A stretch of DNA of 64,000 nucleotides, from positions 808,501 through 872,500 of the forward strand of contig NZ_CTEJ01000002.1 in assembly GCF_001282625.1 (NCBI RefSeq). The letters run 5' to 3'. A model generated the notes under the pieces. That model worked only from the letters and a program-made list of their open reading frames with translations. It was not told the DNA's origin and ran no database searches. Of this stretch, positions 17,379-25,145 are shown in pieces. This stretch comes from Lascolabacillus massiliensis (GTDB lineage Bacteria; Bacteroidota; Bacteroidia; Bacteroidales; Dysgonomonadaceae). Position numbers and translations under genes: made by a program. The first letter of the stretch is position 1, and the number at the start of each line of letters is the position of its first letter.

Positions 17379-17885
17379 ATGAAGTCAATTGCAATCATTT
17401 ACGGATCAAGTACAGAACACACAAAAGAAGCTGCCGAGAAAATAGCTGAATTACTTGCAGATTATTCTCCTACATTAGCAGACATTTATGATGGCGATGA
17501 TGAACCATTTAAAACCCACGATGTCCTCATTCTTGGTGTTTCCACATGGGGTGTACAGGATTTGCAGGATGATTGGAATGATTTCTACCCAAAACTAGAA
17601 CAGATAGATCTATCTGGAAAAACAGTAGCACTCTTTGGAATGGGAGATGCCTCTATCTATCCAAGTTCATTTGTTGATGCCATTGGTATTCTTTATGAGA
17701 TAGTAGTGAAACAAGGTGCAACAGTAATTGGCCATGTTTCTCCGGAAGGATACGATTTTGAATACTCAAGAGCACTGGTAGATGGTCAGTTTGTCGGCTT
17801 ACCGCTTGATGACGACTATGAACCGGAGCTTACAGAAGAGCGTATAGTCAATTGGGTTGAACAGCTTAAACCACATCTTTCATAA
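17379..17885 (+). CDS. fldA: Flavodoxin (long-chain type)
   Basis: Small soluble FMN electron carrier. The N-terminal phosphate-binding loop IIYGSSTEHTKEAAEKIAE (residues 6-24) is the flavodoxin signature with S/T in T/SxTxxT positions. LGVSTWGVQDLQDDW (about 51-65) and ALFGMGDASIYPSSFVDA (about 85-102) form the FMN isoalloxazine contacts and the long-chain insertion. At 168 residues it fits the long-chain class. It stands alone with its own promoter and converges with the MFS gene, 16 bases apart, so any link to the PUL is only positional. Confidence 0.93.
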   Translation: MKSIAIIYGSSTEHTKEAAEKIAELLADYSPTLADIYDGDDEPFKTHDVLILGVSTWGVQDLQDDWNDFYPKLEQIDLSGKTVALFGMGDASIYPSSFVDAIGILYEIVVKQGATVIGHVSPEGYDFEYSRALVDGQFVGLPLDDDYEPELTEERIVNWVEQLKPHLS

Positions 17886-17901
17886 CCGGTTTTATTCTTC
17901 A

Positions 17902-19428
17902 TTATCGCTTTAGCTTATAAACATCATCTTTATCCTGGACAATAGATAAACTTAGTGCACCTAATATGAGTGAGCATCCCGCAAGCACTAAGGTTAGTAT
18001 TACTTGTCCATTAAACAGTTCACGTGTAATAAAACCAAGTATACTTGCAGCAAGTATCTGTGGAATTACAATAAAGAAATTGAATATACCCATATAGGTA
18101 CCCATCTTATCAGCGGGCAATGAGCCTGTTAATATTGCATATGGCATTGATAGAATGCTTCCCCAGGCAAAACCAACACCTATCATGGGTATTACCAACA
18201 TATTTGGATCTTTGATAAAAAACAGGGAGATTAATGATACTCCTCCAAAAGCTAAAGCTATTGAGTGAGTGGCTTTACGGCCTATCTGACGAGCAATTAC
18301 TGGAAGAAGGAAAGCGCTGATTGCTGATACTGCATTATATACGGCAAAAAGGACTCCAACCCAGTTTGCCCCCTGATTATAAAGCAATGATGTGGAATCT
18401 GTTGTACCATATATATGTTGTGTAATAGCTGGAGTTGTATAAATCCACAAAGCATAAAATGACAGCCAGGAGAAGAACTGAACAACTGCAAGCTGCCCCA
18501 TTGTTTTAGGCATATGAAGCAGGTCATTCATTATACCCACCATACCTTGTGGCCGATTGTTGTTCTTGGTAATCAAACCTGAAATTATTAGAATTAAACC
18601 AAAGACCAAGAGTAGTCCAGAGATTATATATAATTGACCATTGTCTTCTGCCAGTCTAAATGACTTAATTATAAATGTTGTAGCAATACCTATAAGAGTC
18701 CATATTACACCTCTTTTCATAAACTGACCAGAGTTTACAGGGGTCTTAATAACAGTTTTAATACCGGTAGACTTCTCTTTCTCTTCTTCAAAGGCAGCCA
18801 GTTCCTCAGGTGAATACTCTTTCGATGTTAAGACTGTATAAAGAACAGAAGCAATAAGTACTACTCCCCCCACATAAAATGAGAGCTTCACAGATTCAGG
18901 TATTACACCTTCAGCAGCAGTATTAGATATTCCAAACCAGTTAGTTAATATATAAGGCAACGCTGATGCTATAACTGCACCTGTGCCGATAAAAAAGCTT
19001 TGCATAGCAAACCCCATTGTTCTTTGCTCAGACGGGAGGTTATCACCCACAAAGGCTCTGAAAGGTTCCATTGAGATATTGATAGAAGCATCCATTATCC
19101 ACAACATTCCGGCAGCAATCCATAATGATGGAGAGTTTGGCATTATATAAAGAGCTAACGTAGTAAATATAGCACCTATCATGAAGTATGGCCGGCGACG
19201 GCCAAAGCTATTCCAGGTTTTATCACTTAAATGACCAATAATTGGCTGTACAATTAATCCGGTTATAGGTGCAGCTATCCATAATATTGGAATATCCTCA
19301 ACCCTGGCACCCAGTGTCTCAAAAATACGGCTGACATTAGCATTTTGTAAAGCAAAACCAAACTGTATGCCAAAGAAACCGAAACTCATATTCCATATCT
19401 CCCAAAAGGATAATCGTCTTTTTTTCAT
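17902..19428 (-). CDS. MFS sugar transporter (SLC45/maltose type), inner membrane
   Basis: A 508-residue polytopic protein with about 12 transmembrane helices and a charged cytoplasmic loop near residues 210-230 (EELAAFEEEKEKS). The N-terminus WEIWNMSFGFFGIQFGFALQ and the motif GHLSDKTWNSFGRRRPY (about 64-80), the MFS loop 2-3 signature, match the disaccharide/H+ symporter branch (SLC45, sucrose and maltose carriers) seen beside alpha-glucan PULs. It probably takes maltose or maltodextrins from periplasm to cytoplasm. The adjacent LacI-type gene and the operator 119-132 bases upstream of its start support this role. Maltose as substrate is inference. Confidence 0.85.
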   Translation of the reverse strand: MKKRRLSFWEIWNMSFGFFGIQFGFALQNANVSRIFETLGARVEDIPILWIAAPITGLIVQPIIGHLSDKTWNSFGRRRPYFMIGAIFTTLALYIMPNSPSLWIAAGMLWIMDASINISMEPFRAFVGDNLPSEQRTMGFAMQSFFIGTGAVIASALPYILTNWFGISNTAAEGVIPESVKLSFYVGGVVLIASVLYTVLTSKEYSPEELAAFEEEKEKSTGIKTVIKTPVNSGQFMKRGVIWTLIGIATTFIIKSFRLAEDNGQLYIISGLLLVFGLILIISGLITKNNNRPQGMVGIMNDLLHMPKTMGQLAVVQFFSWLSFYALWIYTTPAITQHIYGTTDSTSLLYNQGANWVGVLFAVYNAVSAISAFLLPVIARQIGRKATHSIALAFGGVSLISLFFIKDPNMLVIPMIGVGFAWGSILSMPYAILTGSLPADKMGTYMGIFNFFIVIPQILAASILGFITRELFNGQVILTLVLAGCSLILGALSLSIVQDKDDVYKLKR

Positions 19429-19484
19429 GTCGCTTAGATTAACTTATTTAAGTACTTATCTACTAAATTCCATCTGATAATTAA

Positions 19485-19492
19485 CAAAAATA
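19485..19492 (-). promoter_or_regulatory. Putative -7 element of the MFS transporter promoter
   Basis: TATTTTTG on the minus strand fits TAnnTTTG. A TTTG at 19519-19516 is 23 bases upstream, slightly beyond the usual 19-21. The LacI-type operator centre lies 61.5 bases upstream, the same distance as at susC. Confidence 0.55.
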
Positions 19493-19534
19493 CAAGGGTT
19501 TTTATATTGAGTTGGCAAATAAATCAATGTTATA

Positions 19535-20569
19535 TTAATATCTCTGCGCAATCGATTGCACTGGTTTTGTTGACTCTTTTACTACTAATTCAGTCTTGAT
19601 TACCCGGCTAACCACTCCCTCTTTTTTTTCTCTTCCTTCAATACGGTTTATAAGAAGTCGCGCAGCCACCTTTCCCATCTCCACACCATACTGGTCTACA
19701 CTTGTAAGTCTGGGATATGTAACCTCTGTAATATAACTGTTTGTAAAGCCACAGACCGACACCTCTTCAGGCACCATAAAACCTAAACTTTTCGCTATCT
19801 GTATACAGTATGCAGCTACCTCATCATTAATACAGAAGAATGCATCAGGAACAGGATCAAGTTTAAGCATCTCAGGAATCACTTTCTTTGCAAGTTCAAC
19901 AGTATCGCACACCTCTATCAGTTTTTTATCTATAGCTATCTTATGCTTACGCAGTGCATCCTCATACCCCATTCTCCTGTTATTGGATATCGGCATTGAA
20001 GGTACGGAGCCTAAAAAAGCAATATTCCTGCACCCGGATTCAATCAGATATTCAACAGCAGTAAATGCTCCTGCATAATCATCAACTACAACCTTATCAG
20101 TGTTTATACCTGTACATATACGGTCGAAAAAAAGGAGATGCACATTATTATCTAATATTTCCTGAAAATGGTCATACTTTACTGTTGTTTTGGACTGAGA
20201 AACCAATATACCACAAACTCTTGCATCAAGTAGTGTTTCCACACATTTTACCTCCCTCTCATAATCTTCATTTGAGTGTGATATTAGGAGATTATACCCT
20301 TCGCTCTCGGTTTCTTGCTGAATTCCATCGAGCACTGTTGAAAAAAAATAGTGAACAATTTCAGGGACAATTACACCAATTGTGTTGTTTTTATTAGTAC
20401 GCAGCTGTAATGCCAGTCTGTTTGGTTTATATTTATGCGCCTCGGCATAATCTTTTACAATTTTGCGAGTTTTTTTACTAATAGCAGGATGGTCACGCAT
20501 TGCCCGTGAAACAGTAGATGGCGATAAATTAAGTGCTTTTGCTATATCTTTTAAGGTAATTTGTGCCAT
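19535..20569 (-). CDS. LacI/GalR-family transcriptional regulator
   Basis: A 344-residue repressor/activator. The N-terminal helix-turn-helix ITLKDIAKALNLSPSTVSRA (residues 4-23) is followed by the hinge helix segment (YKPNRLALQLRT, about 47-58). The effector-binding domain is periplasmic-binding-protein-like (from IGVIVPEI, about 64, to the C-terminus), with VCGFTNSYITEVTYPRLTSVDQ near 265-286. It lies directly upstream of the MFS transporter on the same strand, and two LacI-type operators flank its targets. It probably senses a maltose-like effector and controls the susC operon and the transporter. No SusR-type regulator is present in this locus. Confidence 0.93.
   Translation of the reverse strand: MAQITLKDIAKALNLSPSTVSRAMRDHPAISKKTRKIVKDYAEAHKYKPNRLALQLRTNKNNTIGVIVPEIVHYFFSTVLDGIQQETESEGYNLLISHSNEDYEREVKCVETLLDARVCGILVSQSKTTVKYDHFQEILDNNVHLLFFDRICTGINTDKVVVDDYAGAFTAVEYLIESGCRNIAFLGSVPSMPISNNRRMGYEDALRKHKIAIDKKLIEVCDTVELAKKVIPEMLKLDPVPDAFFCINDEVAAYCIQIAKSLGFMVPEEVSVCGFTNSYITEVTYPRLTSVDQYGVEMGKVAARLLINRIEGREKKEGVVSRVIKTELVVKESTKPVQSIAQRY
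19547..19560 (-). promoter_or_regulatory. LacI-family operator inside the 3' end of lacI, upstream of the MFS gene
   Basis: Read toward the transporter gene the site is TGCAATCGATTGCG, with a perfect 12-base palindromic core. It matches the susC site (TGCAATCGTTTGCA) at 12 of 14 positions. It overlaps the last codons of the regulator gene (Val-Gln-Ser-Ile-Ala), where GCG and TCG codons are used in an otherwise AT-rich context, consistent with selection for the operator. Confidence 0.75.
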
Positions 20570-20621
20570 TATTAAGGTGACTCACGATTTAAATTTAATA
20601 ACTCCTACTTTTTAAACTCAA

Positions 20622-20659
20622 TATCAGTTTCTGATAAGAAAATGATATTATCAAAAATA
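20622..20659 (-). promoter_or_regulatory. lacI promoter with two palindromes in its early leader
   Basis: On the minus strand, TATTTTTG (20659-20652) is a -7 element with GTTG 20 bases upstream (20683-20680) as a partial -33. Just downstream lie two palindromes, TGATATTATCA (20643-20653) and TATCAGTTTCTGATA (20622-20636). Neither resembles the LacI-type operator, so they may bind another regulator acting on lacI or on the divergent arginine deiminase gene. Confidence 0.45.
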
Positions 20660-20743
20660 GGAATAAAAAAAGTAAATATCAACCTATTTAAAAAATATCT
20701 GGTGTTTTGGGAAAAACCTCCACGTCAAATCAGATTAAATTTA

Positions 20744-20751
20744 TATTTTTG
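20744..20751 (+). promoter_or_regulatory. Putative -7 element of the arginine deiminase promoter
   Basis: TATTTTTG fits TAnnTTTG, 26 bases before the ATG at 20778. No clear -33 box. Confidence 0.45.
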
Positions 20752-20777
20752 TTTATAATCATTTCTATCCTATCAAT

Positions 20778-22034
20778 ATGACAGAATCCAAAATAACCTT
20801 GAATGTACAGTCCGAGGTAGGCAAACTCGAAGCTGTATTATTACACTATCCGGGACCCGAAGTAGAGAACATGACCCCACGAAATGCCGAAAGAGCGTTA
20901 TATAGTGATATTCTCAACTTATCTATAGCTCAAAAGGAGTATGATCAATTACATGGGGTGCTGAGTAAGACTTCCAGAGTATATGAGGTATCTGACTTGC
21001 TTACTAAAGTACTTGAGAATGACATTCTTAAGGAACAACTTATACAAAAAATAGGTGAAATGGAGCAGGTTCCCGGGTATATCGACTACCTCATGAAACT
21101 ATCTCCCCGAAACTTGTCCAAAATATTAATAGAGGGATTACCAATAAATATAAATACACTTACCGACTATCTGCGTGAAGAGTATTACGCATTAAAGCCT
21201 CTTTACAATTTCTACTTTACAAGAGATGCCAGTGTAGTAATTGGTAACAATGCAATGGTATGTAAAATGGCAAATAGTGTTAGAATGCGTGAGTCACTTA
21301 TTATGAATGCAATTTTTAAAAGTGGACTTTTCTTCGACTCTAATCTGTTTAATATATATGATATTTCAGATAACAATCCTTCCGTGAAAGTAGAGGGAGG
21401 AGATATACTCGTTATAAGAGATGATATACTGCTAATTGGTAATGGCTCGAGGACTAGCTCACAAGGAATTGACCTCATAGTAGAGGAGTTTTGTAAAACC
21501 GGTAGTGGTAAAAAACATGTAATAGTGCAACAGCTGCCCGAATCTCCCGAATCATTTATTCACCTGGATATGGTATTTACTATGCTCGATACTAACACCG
21601 CCATGGTATATAAACCTTTAATTATGAACAGCTCACCCTACCAAACGGTGTATATGCAGATTGAAGATGGAAAAGTTGTCAAAATTTCTTCTTCAGGAGG
21701 TATACTAAACTCACTCAGGAAACTTGGTGTTGATCTGGAACCGGTAGTTTGTGGTGGTAAAGCCGATGAGTGGGATCAGGAGAGAGAACAATGGCATAGT
21801 GGAGCAAATTTCCTGGCAATAGCTCCCGGTAAGGTGATATCATATGCACGTAACATTCATACTTTGGAGGAGTTAAGCAAGAATGGTTTTGAAATTGTCA
21901 CAGCACAAGATGTTATAAATGAGAAGTACAATCTCGATACACTATCAAAGTGCGTTATCACAATTGAAGGATCCGAATTACCTCGCGGTGGAGGTGGTCC
22001 CCGATGCATGACTATGCCACTTCGACGCAGTTAA
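20778..22034 (+). CDS. arcA: Arginine deiminase
   Basis: Hydrolyses L-arginine to citrulline and ammonia. The 418 residues carry the guanidino-modifying enzyme motifs: FTRDASVVIGNNAMVCKMA (about 149-167), EGGDILVIRDDILLIGNGSRTS (about 203-224), HLDMVF containing the catalytic His, and the C-terminal ELPRGGGGPRCMTMPLRR with nucleophile Cys410. It stands alone: no ornithine carbamoyltransferase, carbamate kinase or antiporter gene is next to it, so an operon for ATP generation is not evident. The stop abuts the convergent HAD gene with no gap. Confidence 0.93.
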   Translation: MTESKITLNVQSEVGKLEAVLLHYPGPEVENMTPRNAERALYSDILNLSIAQKEYDQLHGVLSKTSRVYEVSDLLTKVLENDILKEQLIQKIGEMEQVPGYIDYLMKLSPRNLSKILIEGLPININTLTDYLREEYYALKPLYNFYFTRDASVVIGNNAMVCKMANSVRMRESLIMNAIFKSGLFFDSNLFNIYDISDNNPSVKVEGGDILVIRDDILLIGNGSRTSSQGIDLIVEEFCKTGSGKKHVIVQQLPESPESFIHLDMVFTMLDTNTAMVYKPLIMNSSPYQTVYMQIEDGKVVKISSSGGILNSLRKLGVDLEPVVCGGKADEWDQEREQWHSGANFLAIAPGKVISYARNIHTLEELSKNGFEIVTAQDVINEKYNLDTLSKCVITIEGSELPRGGGGPRCMTMPLRRS

Positions 22035-22724
22035 TCAGAGAATTTCAATAATTTTCAAAAGTGAATCTACTGTATATGTAGGTTCAAATCCATCAGGATT
22101 TAAATGTGCAGGATTGAACCATATCTGGTCAATCCTGCTATTTTTTGCACCAACAATATCAGCTTCCCAGCTATCACCTATCATTATTGTTTTATTACGC
22201 TTCGAGTTGGTGTTTTTAAGTGCATATGTAAACATCCCTTCGTGAGGCTTATTTATATTTGCATCTTCAGATAGGATTATTTTATCAAAGTACTTTCTCA
22301 AGCCTGAGTTTTCTATTTTTTTATATTGTACCTCTCTGAATCCATTCGATAGAATATGCATTTTATATCTTGGTTTCAAATACTCTAATAGTTCAATGGT
22401 ACCATCAACCAACCTGGTCTTCCTGGTTGTCCTTTCAAGAAAATCATCACTGAGATTTTTAGCATATTCCGGATCATCAATTCCAAACTCCCTTACAGGA
22501 GCCAGAAATCTTTCAACGATTAGTTCTTCTTTTTTGATCACTCCCTGCCGATAGAGTCCCCACAGATAATTATTACTGGGCATATAAACCTTGTAGTAAT
22601 CCTCAAATGTTGGGTAATATTTTGAGTACCCATAGTCATGATAAACCTCTTCCAGACACTCCTTGCCATTAAGATGAATATCCCAAAGCGTATCGTCCAG
22701 ATCAATAAATAAACTCTCGTACAT
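22035..22724 (-). CDS. HAD-superfamily hydrolase, YjjG-like (nucleotidase/phosphatase)
   Basis: A 229-residue HAD phosphatase with motif I FIDLDDTLWD (nucleophile Asp8, Asp10), motif II ILSNGFREVQ (about 125-134), motif III Lys in NKPHEGMF and motif IV MIGDSWEADIVGAK. The alpha-helical cap between motifs I and II has the YjjG type, whose members hydrolyse pyrimidine nucleoside 5'-monophosphates. It lies 8 bases downstream of the lipoprotein gene and probably shares its transcript. The substrate is uncertain. Confidence 0.85.
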   Translation of the reverse strand: MYESLFIDLDDTLWDIHLNGKECLEEVYHDYGYSKYYPTFEDYYKVYMPSNNYLWGLYRQGVIKKEELIVERFLAPVREFGIDDPEYAKNLSDDFLERTTRKTRLVDGTIELLEYLKPRYKMHILSNGFREVQYKKIENSGLRKYFDKIILSEDANINKPHEGMFTYALKNTNSKRNKTIMIGDSWEADIVGAKNSRIDQIWFNPAHLNPDGFEPTYTVDSLLKIIEIL

Positions 22725-22732
22725 TCAACTGA

Positions 22733-23587
22733 TCAGCTAACTTCTATGATTAGATATTTTGTAAGACTCCAGAATCTCTGAGTATCTGTTATATGAAAAA
22801 TCAGATTCCCATCACTACCGTTTACAAACTCATATGTTCCTTCGGGATGGGTAGACCATAATTTTCCTTTCTTAGAGTATAAAGGTATCTCTTTAACTTC
22901 ACGAATGTCGATCTGCAGAAAATAATCTTTATTAAATGTATCCTGCATTACACGAGTAGCCTGAAGAAAACCTCCTGAAAGAATTTTTTGATTTTTAAGT
23001 TCATTTGCTGTACCAAATACATAATAGGCAGTGTTTAGTGATCTATCCTGCTCCTGAATAGTAATCATCTGCTGTTCTGTCTCAAGTGCCAGAGAGGTTA
23101 TATCCTGCGATAGCTGAGCAATCTGCTCATCCTTCAATGCCAGCTCATTTTGAAGTTCAGCCAATCTGCCTGAGCTCTCCTGCATTTCACGATTGAGTCT
23201 GCTGATTGTATTTTTTAAAGCAGCTACTTCTTTATTACTACTGCTATATTTTTTATTAAGTTCTTCCAACTGTACTTTATTACGTTGCAAGATCTCACTG
23301 ATCATCTTAAAGTTATCAGCTACACGCTGTTTAGTATCCTGACTCATCTCTCCAGCTTGTGAAGATTGAGTAGAAATATATTTCTCAGCTTCTCTTATCT
23401 TTTCAAAATTTGCCTCAACATCACTAATTACTGACATCATTTCTGCAGCTTCTCTTTCTGAATCTGACGATTGCATCAAAAGAGAGTCGCGTTGTGCCTG
23501 CAATTCCTTATATTCTTTTGACTCCTTCACATTTGTACATGAAACAATTAGTCCCATCACAAGAAACAAAATCCATATTTTTTTCAT
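22733..23587 (-). CDS. Lipoprotein with long coiled coil, function unknown
   Basis: 284 residues. The signal peptide ends in a lipobox (LIVSC, Cys17). Residues about 25-195 are almost entirely heptad-rich and Glu/Gln/Lys-rich, predicting a long coiled coil. A C-terminal globular part (about 200-284, with YYVFGTANELKNQKI and LIFHITDTQRFWSLTKYLIIEV) follows. The protein is probably anchored in the outer or inner membrane and reaches through the periplasm. I do not recognise a named family. Gene order lipoprotein-HAD suggests one transcript. Confidence 0.8.
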   Translation of the reverse strand: MKKIWILFLVMGLIVSCTNVKESKEYKELQAQRDSLLMQSSDSEREAAEMMSVISDVEANFEKIREAEKYISTQSSQAGEMSQDTKQRVADNFKMISEILQRNKVQLEELNKKYSSSNKEVAALKNTISRLNREMQESSGRLAELQNELALKDEQIAQLSQDITSLALETEQQMITIQEQDRSLNTAYYVFGTANELKNQKILSGGFLQATRVMQDTFNKDYFLQIDIREVKEIPLYSKKGKLWSTHPEGTYEFVNGSDGNLIFHITDTQRFWSLTKYLIIEVS

Positions 23588-23641
23588 AAATTATAATATT
23601 AATATTTTACAATTATAAAAAATTCTCTCTACTGTTATATA

Positions 23642-24313
23642 TCAATCCTTACCTTTAACTATTATAACAAACTCACCCCTCGGTTCGTTTTCTTTAAAAT
23701 GATTTGTTAATTCTTCAAGTGTTCCTCTAACTGTCTCGGCATACATTTTGGATATCTCCCTTGAAACAGATGCGTATCTATCATTTCCCATATTTTCAGC
23801 AAGTTGAGAAAGTGTTTTGATAACTCTGTACGGAGATTCGTAAAAAATCATAGTTCTCGTTTCTTCAGAGAGCAGTTTAAGTCGTGTTTGTCTCCCTTTT
23901 TTCTGAGGAAGAAACCCTTCAAAGCAAAAGCGATCATTAGGCAGACCTGATTCAACCAGGGCTGGCACAAAAGCAGTTGCTCCCGGAAGGCATTCAACTT
24001 CTACTCCTGCAGTAATACAATCCCTTACTAGAAGATATCCGGGATCAGAAATAGCTGGAGTTCCTGCATCTGAGATTAATGCAAACACCTCTCCCGATTT
24101 CATTCTCTCCACTAAATGAGCTGTAGTCTTATGCTCATTAAATTTATGATATGACTGCATGCGTGTCTCAATACCATAATGTTTGATCAGTACACTACTG
24201 GTCCGTGTATCCTCAGCCAAAATAACATCACACTCTTTAAGCACCTTAATTGCTCTAAGAGTAATATCTTCCAGATTTCCTACAGGAGTGGGTACAACAT
24301 ACAGTTTTCCCAT
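23642..24313 (-). CDS. rsmI: 16S rRNA (cytidine(1402)-2'-O)-methyltransferase RsmI
   Basis: Known in the family to add the 2'-O-methyl group to C1402 of 16S rRNA, the same nucleotide that RsmH methylates. Tetrapyrrole-methylase fold: LYVVPTPVGNLEDITLRAI at the N-terminus, ILAEDTRTSSVLIKHYGI, the SAM-binding ALISDAGTPAISDPG (about 80-94) and LPGATAFVPALVESGLP. I chose the ATG at 24313 (223 residues), since MGKLYVVPTPVGN is the usual family start; in-frame ATGs at 24322 and 24349 exist, the latter overlapping the upstream gene. Directly downstream of the unknown gene at 24327. Confidence 0.95.
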   Translation of the reverse strand: MGKLYVVPTPVGNLEDITLRAIKVLKECDVILAEDTRTSSVLIKHYGIETRMQSYHKFNEHKTTAHLVERMKSGEVFALISDAGTPAISDPGYLLVRDCITAGVEVECLPGATAFVPALVESGLPNDRFCFEGFLPQKKGRQTRLKLLSEETRTMIFYESPYRVIKTLSQLAENMGNDRYASVSREISKMYAETVRGTLEELTNHFKENEPRGEFVIIVKGKD

Positions 24314-24326
24314 CTTAATCATTGAT

Positions 24327-25067
24327 TTACTTAAACCCTTTTCTAACAATCAAAAGAAAATCAGCTACAGTTGGATTGTCAATATCAGCTGAAACATTTT
24401 CTCTGATATAATTCTCAGCCTCCTCGTATGATTCTAGTTCGCTAAGTTTTTCTAAAGTACTGTTCATTTTATGTCGATCATTACCAAACAACTCACGTTG
24501 GAAAATAAATCTGTCATTGAGACTAATTCCTCTCTTAATGTCGACCACAGCCGGAACTGTCTTTATTATATCATTTATTGATTTGGAGCTATTACTTGTC
24601 TCAATTATATTCTTAACTACCTTTGTTTCTTTTACTTCACTTTTTTCTTGAATTTTTTCAACTGGTAAATCAGATTCCTTTTTATTAAAATAGTTAACAT
24701 CCTGACTATATGGATTCCTGTATTCGGGCAATTCTATTCTTTGCGCATGAATATTACCAGTTCTGCCCTCTTTCTCAATCTCTTTATCAAATTCTTTTTC
24801 TTTCTCTTTCTCCAGAGCCGCTTCCTGCTCCTTTTGCTCCTTACCGGAAAGTACAACAACCAAGCGTTCCATTTGACCCTTCAAGTCATCTATCTGCATA
24901 AACTCAAGGTTATGCAGCAATTCATTAATTTTCTGAGTCTTTATAAATGATTCTTTGAAAAAGGTAAACGGGAGATTGCCGCTTTTACTGACCTCCATAA
25001 CATTCTCTTGCAAAGATCTTATCTCACTAAGAAGCCGTTCAATATAAAATGATTTATTCTCAGACAT
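24327..25067 (-). CDS. Conserved Bacteroidales protein of unknown function
   Basis: 246 residues with no signal or membrane segment, so probably cytoplasmic. Three parts are visible: an N-terminal helical region (about 1-70), a low-complexity charged middle (about 75-150, rich in Glu/Lys, with KEQEEAALEKEKEKEFDKEI), and a conserved-looking C-terminal domain (about 160-246, with GISLNDRFIFQRELFGND, then EAENYIRENV and PTVADFLLIVRKGF). I cannot assign a function. It sits between the RecD-like helicase and rsmI, on the same strand as both. Confidence 0.8.
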   Translation of the reverse strand: MSENKSFYIERLLSEIRSLQENVMEVSKSGNLPFTFFKESFIKTQKINELLHNLEFMQIDDLKGQMERLVVVLSGKEQKEQEAALEKEKEKEFDKEIEKEGRTGNIHAQRIELPEYRNPYSQDVNYFNKKESDLPVEKIQEKSEVKETKVVKNIIETSNSSKSINDIIKTVPAVVDIKRGISLNDRFIFQRELFGNDRHKMNSTLEKLSELESYEEAENYIRENVSADIDNPTVADFLLIVRKGFK

Positions 25068-25145
25068 CTGACATTAATTTATTTAATGATACTCAATAGC
25101 ATACAATTATGTAAATTGCTCATTCCATGAAACACACAAAAGTAA

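Noticed and set aside
22070-22095. Sequence GGTTCAAATCC resembling a tRNA T-arm
   Set aside because: It is inside the HAD gene and no acceptor or anticodon stems surround it. No tRNA was found anywhere in the window.
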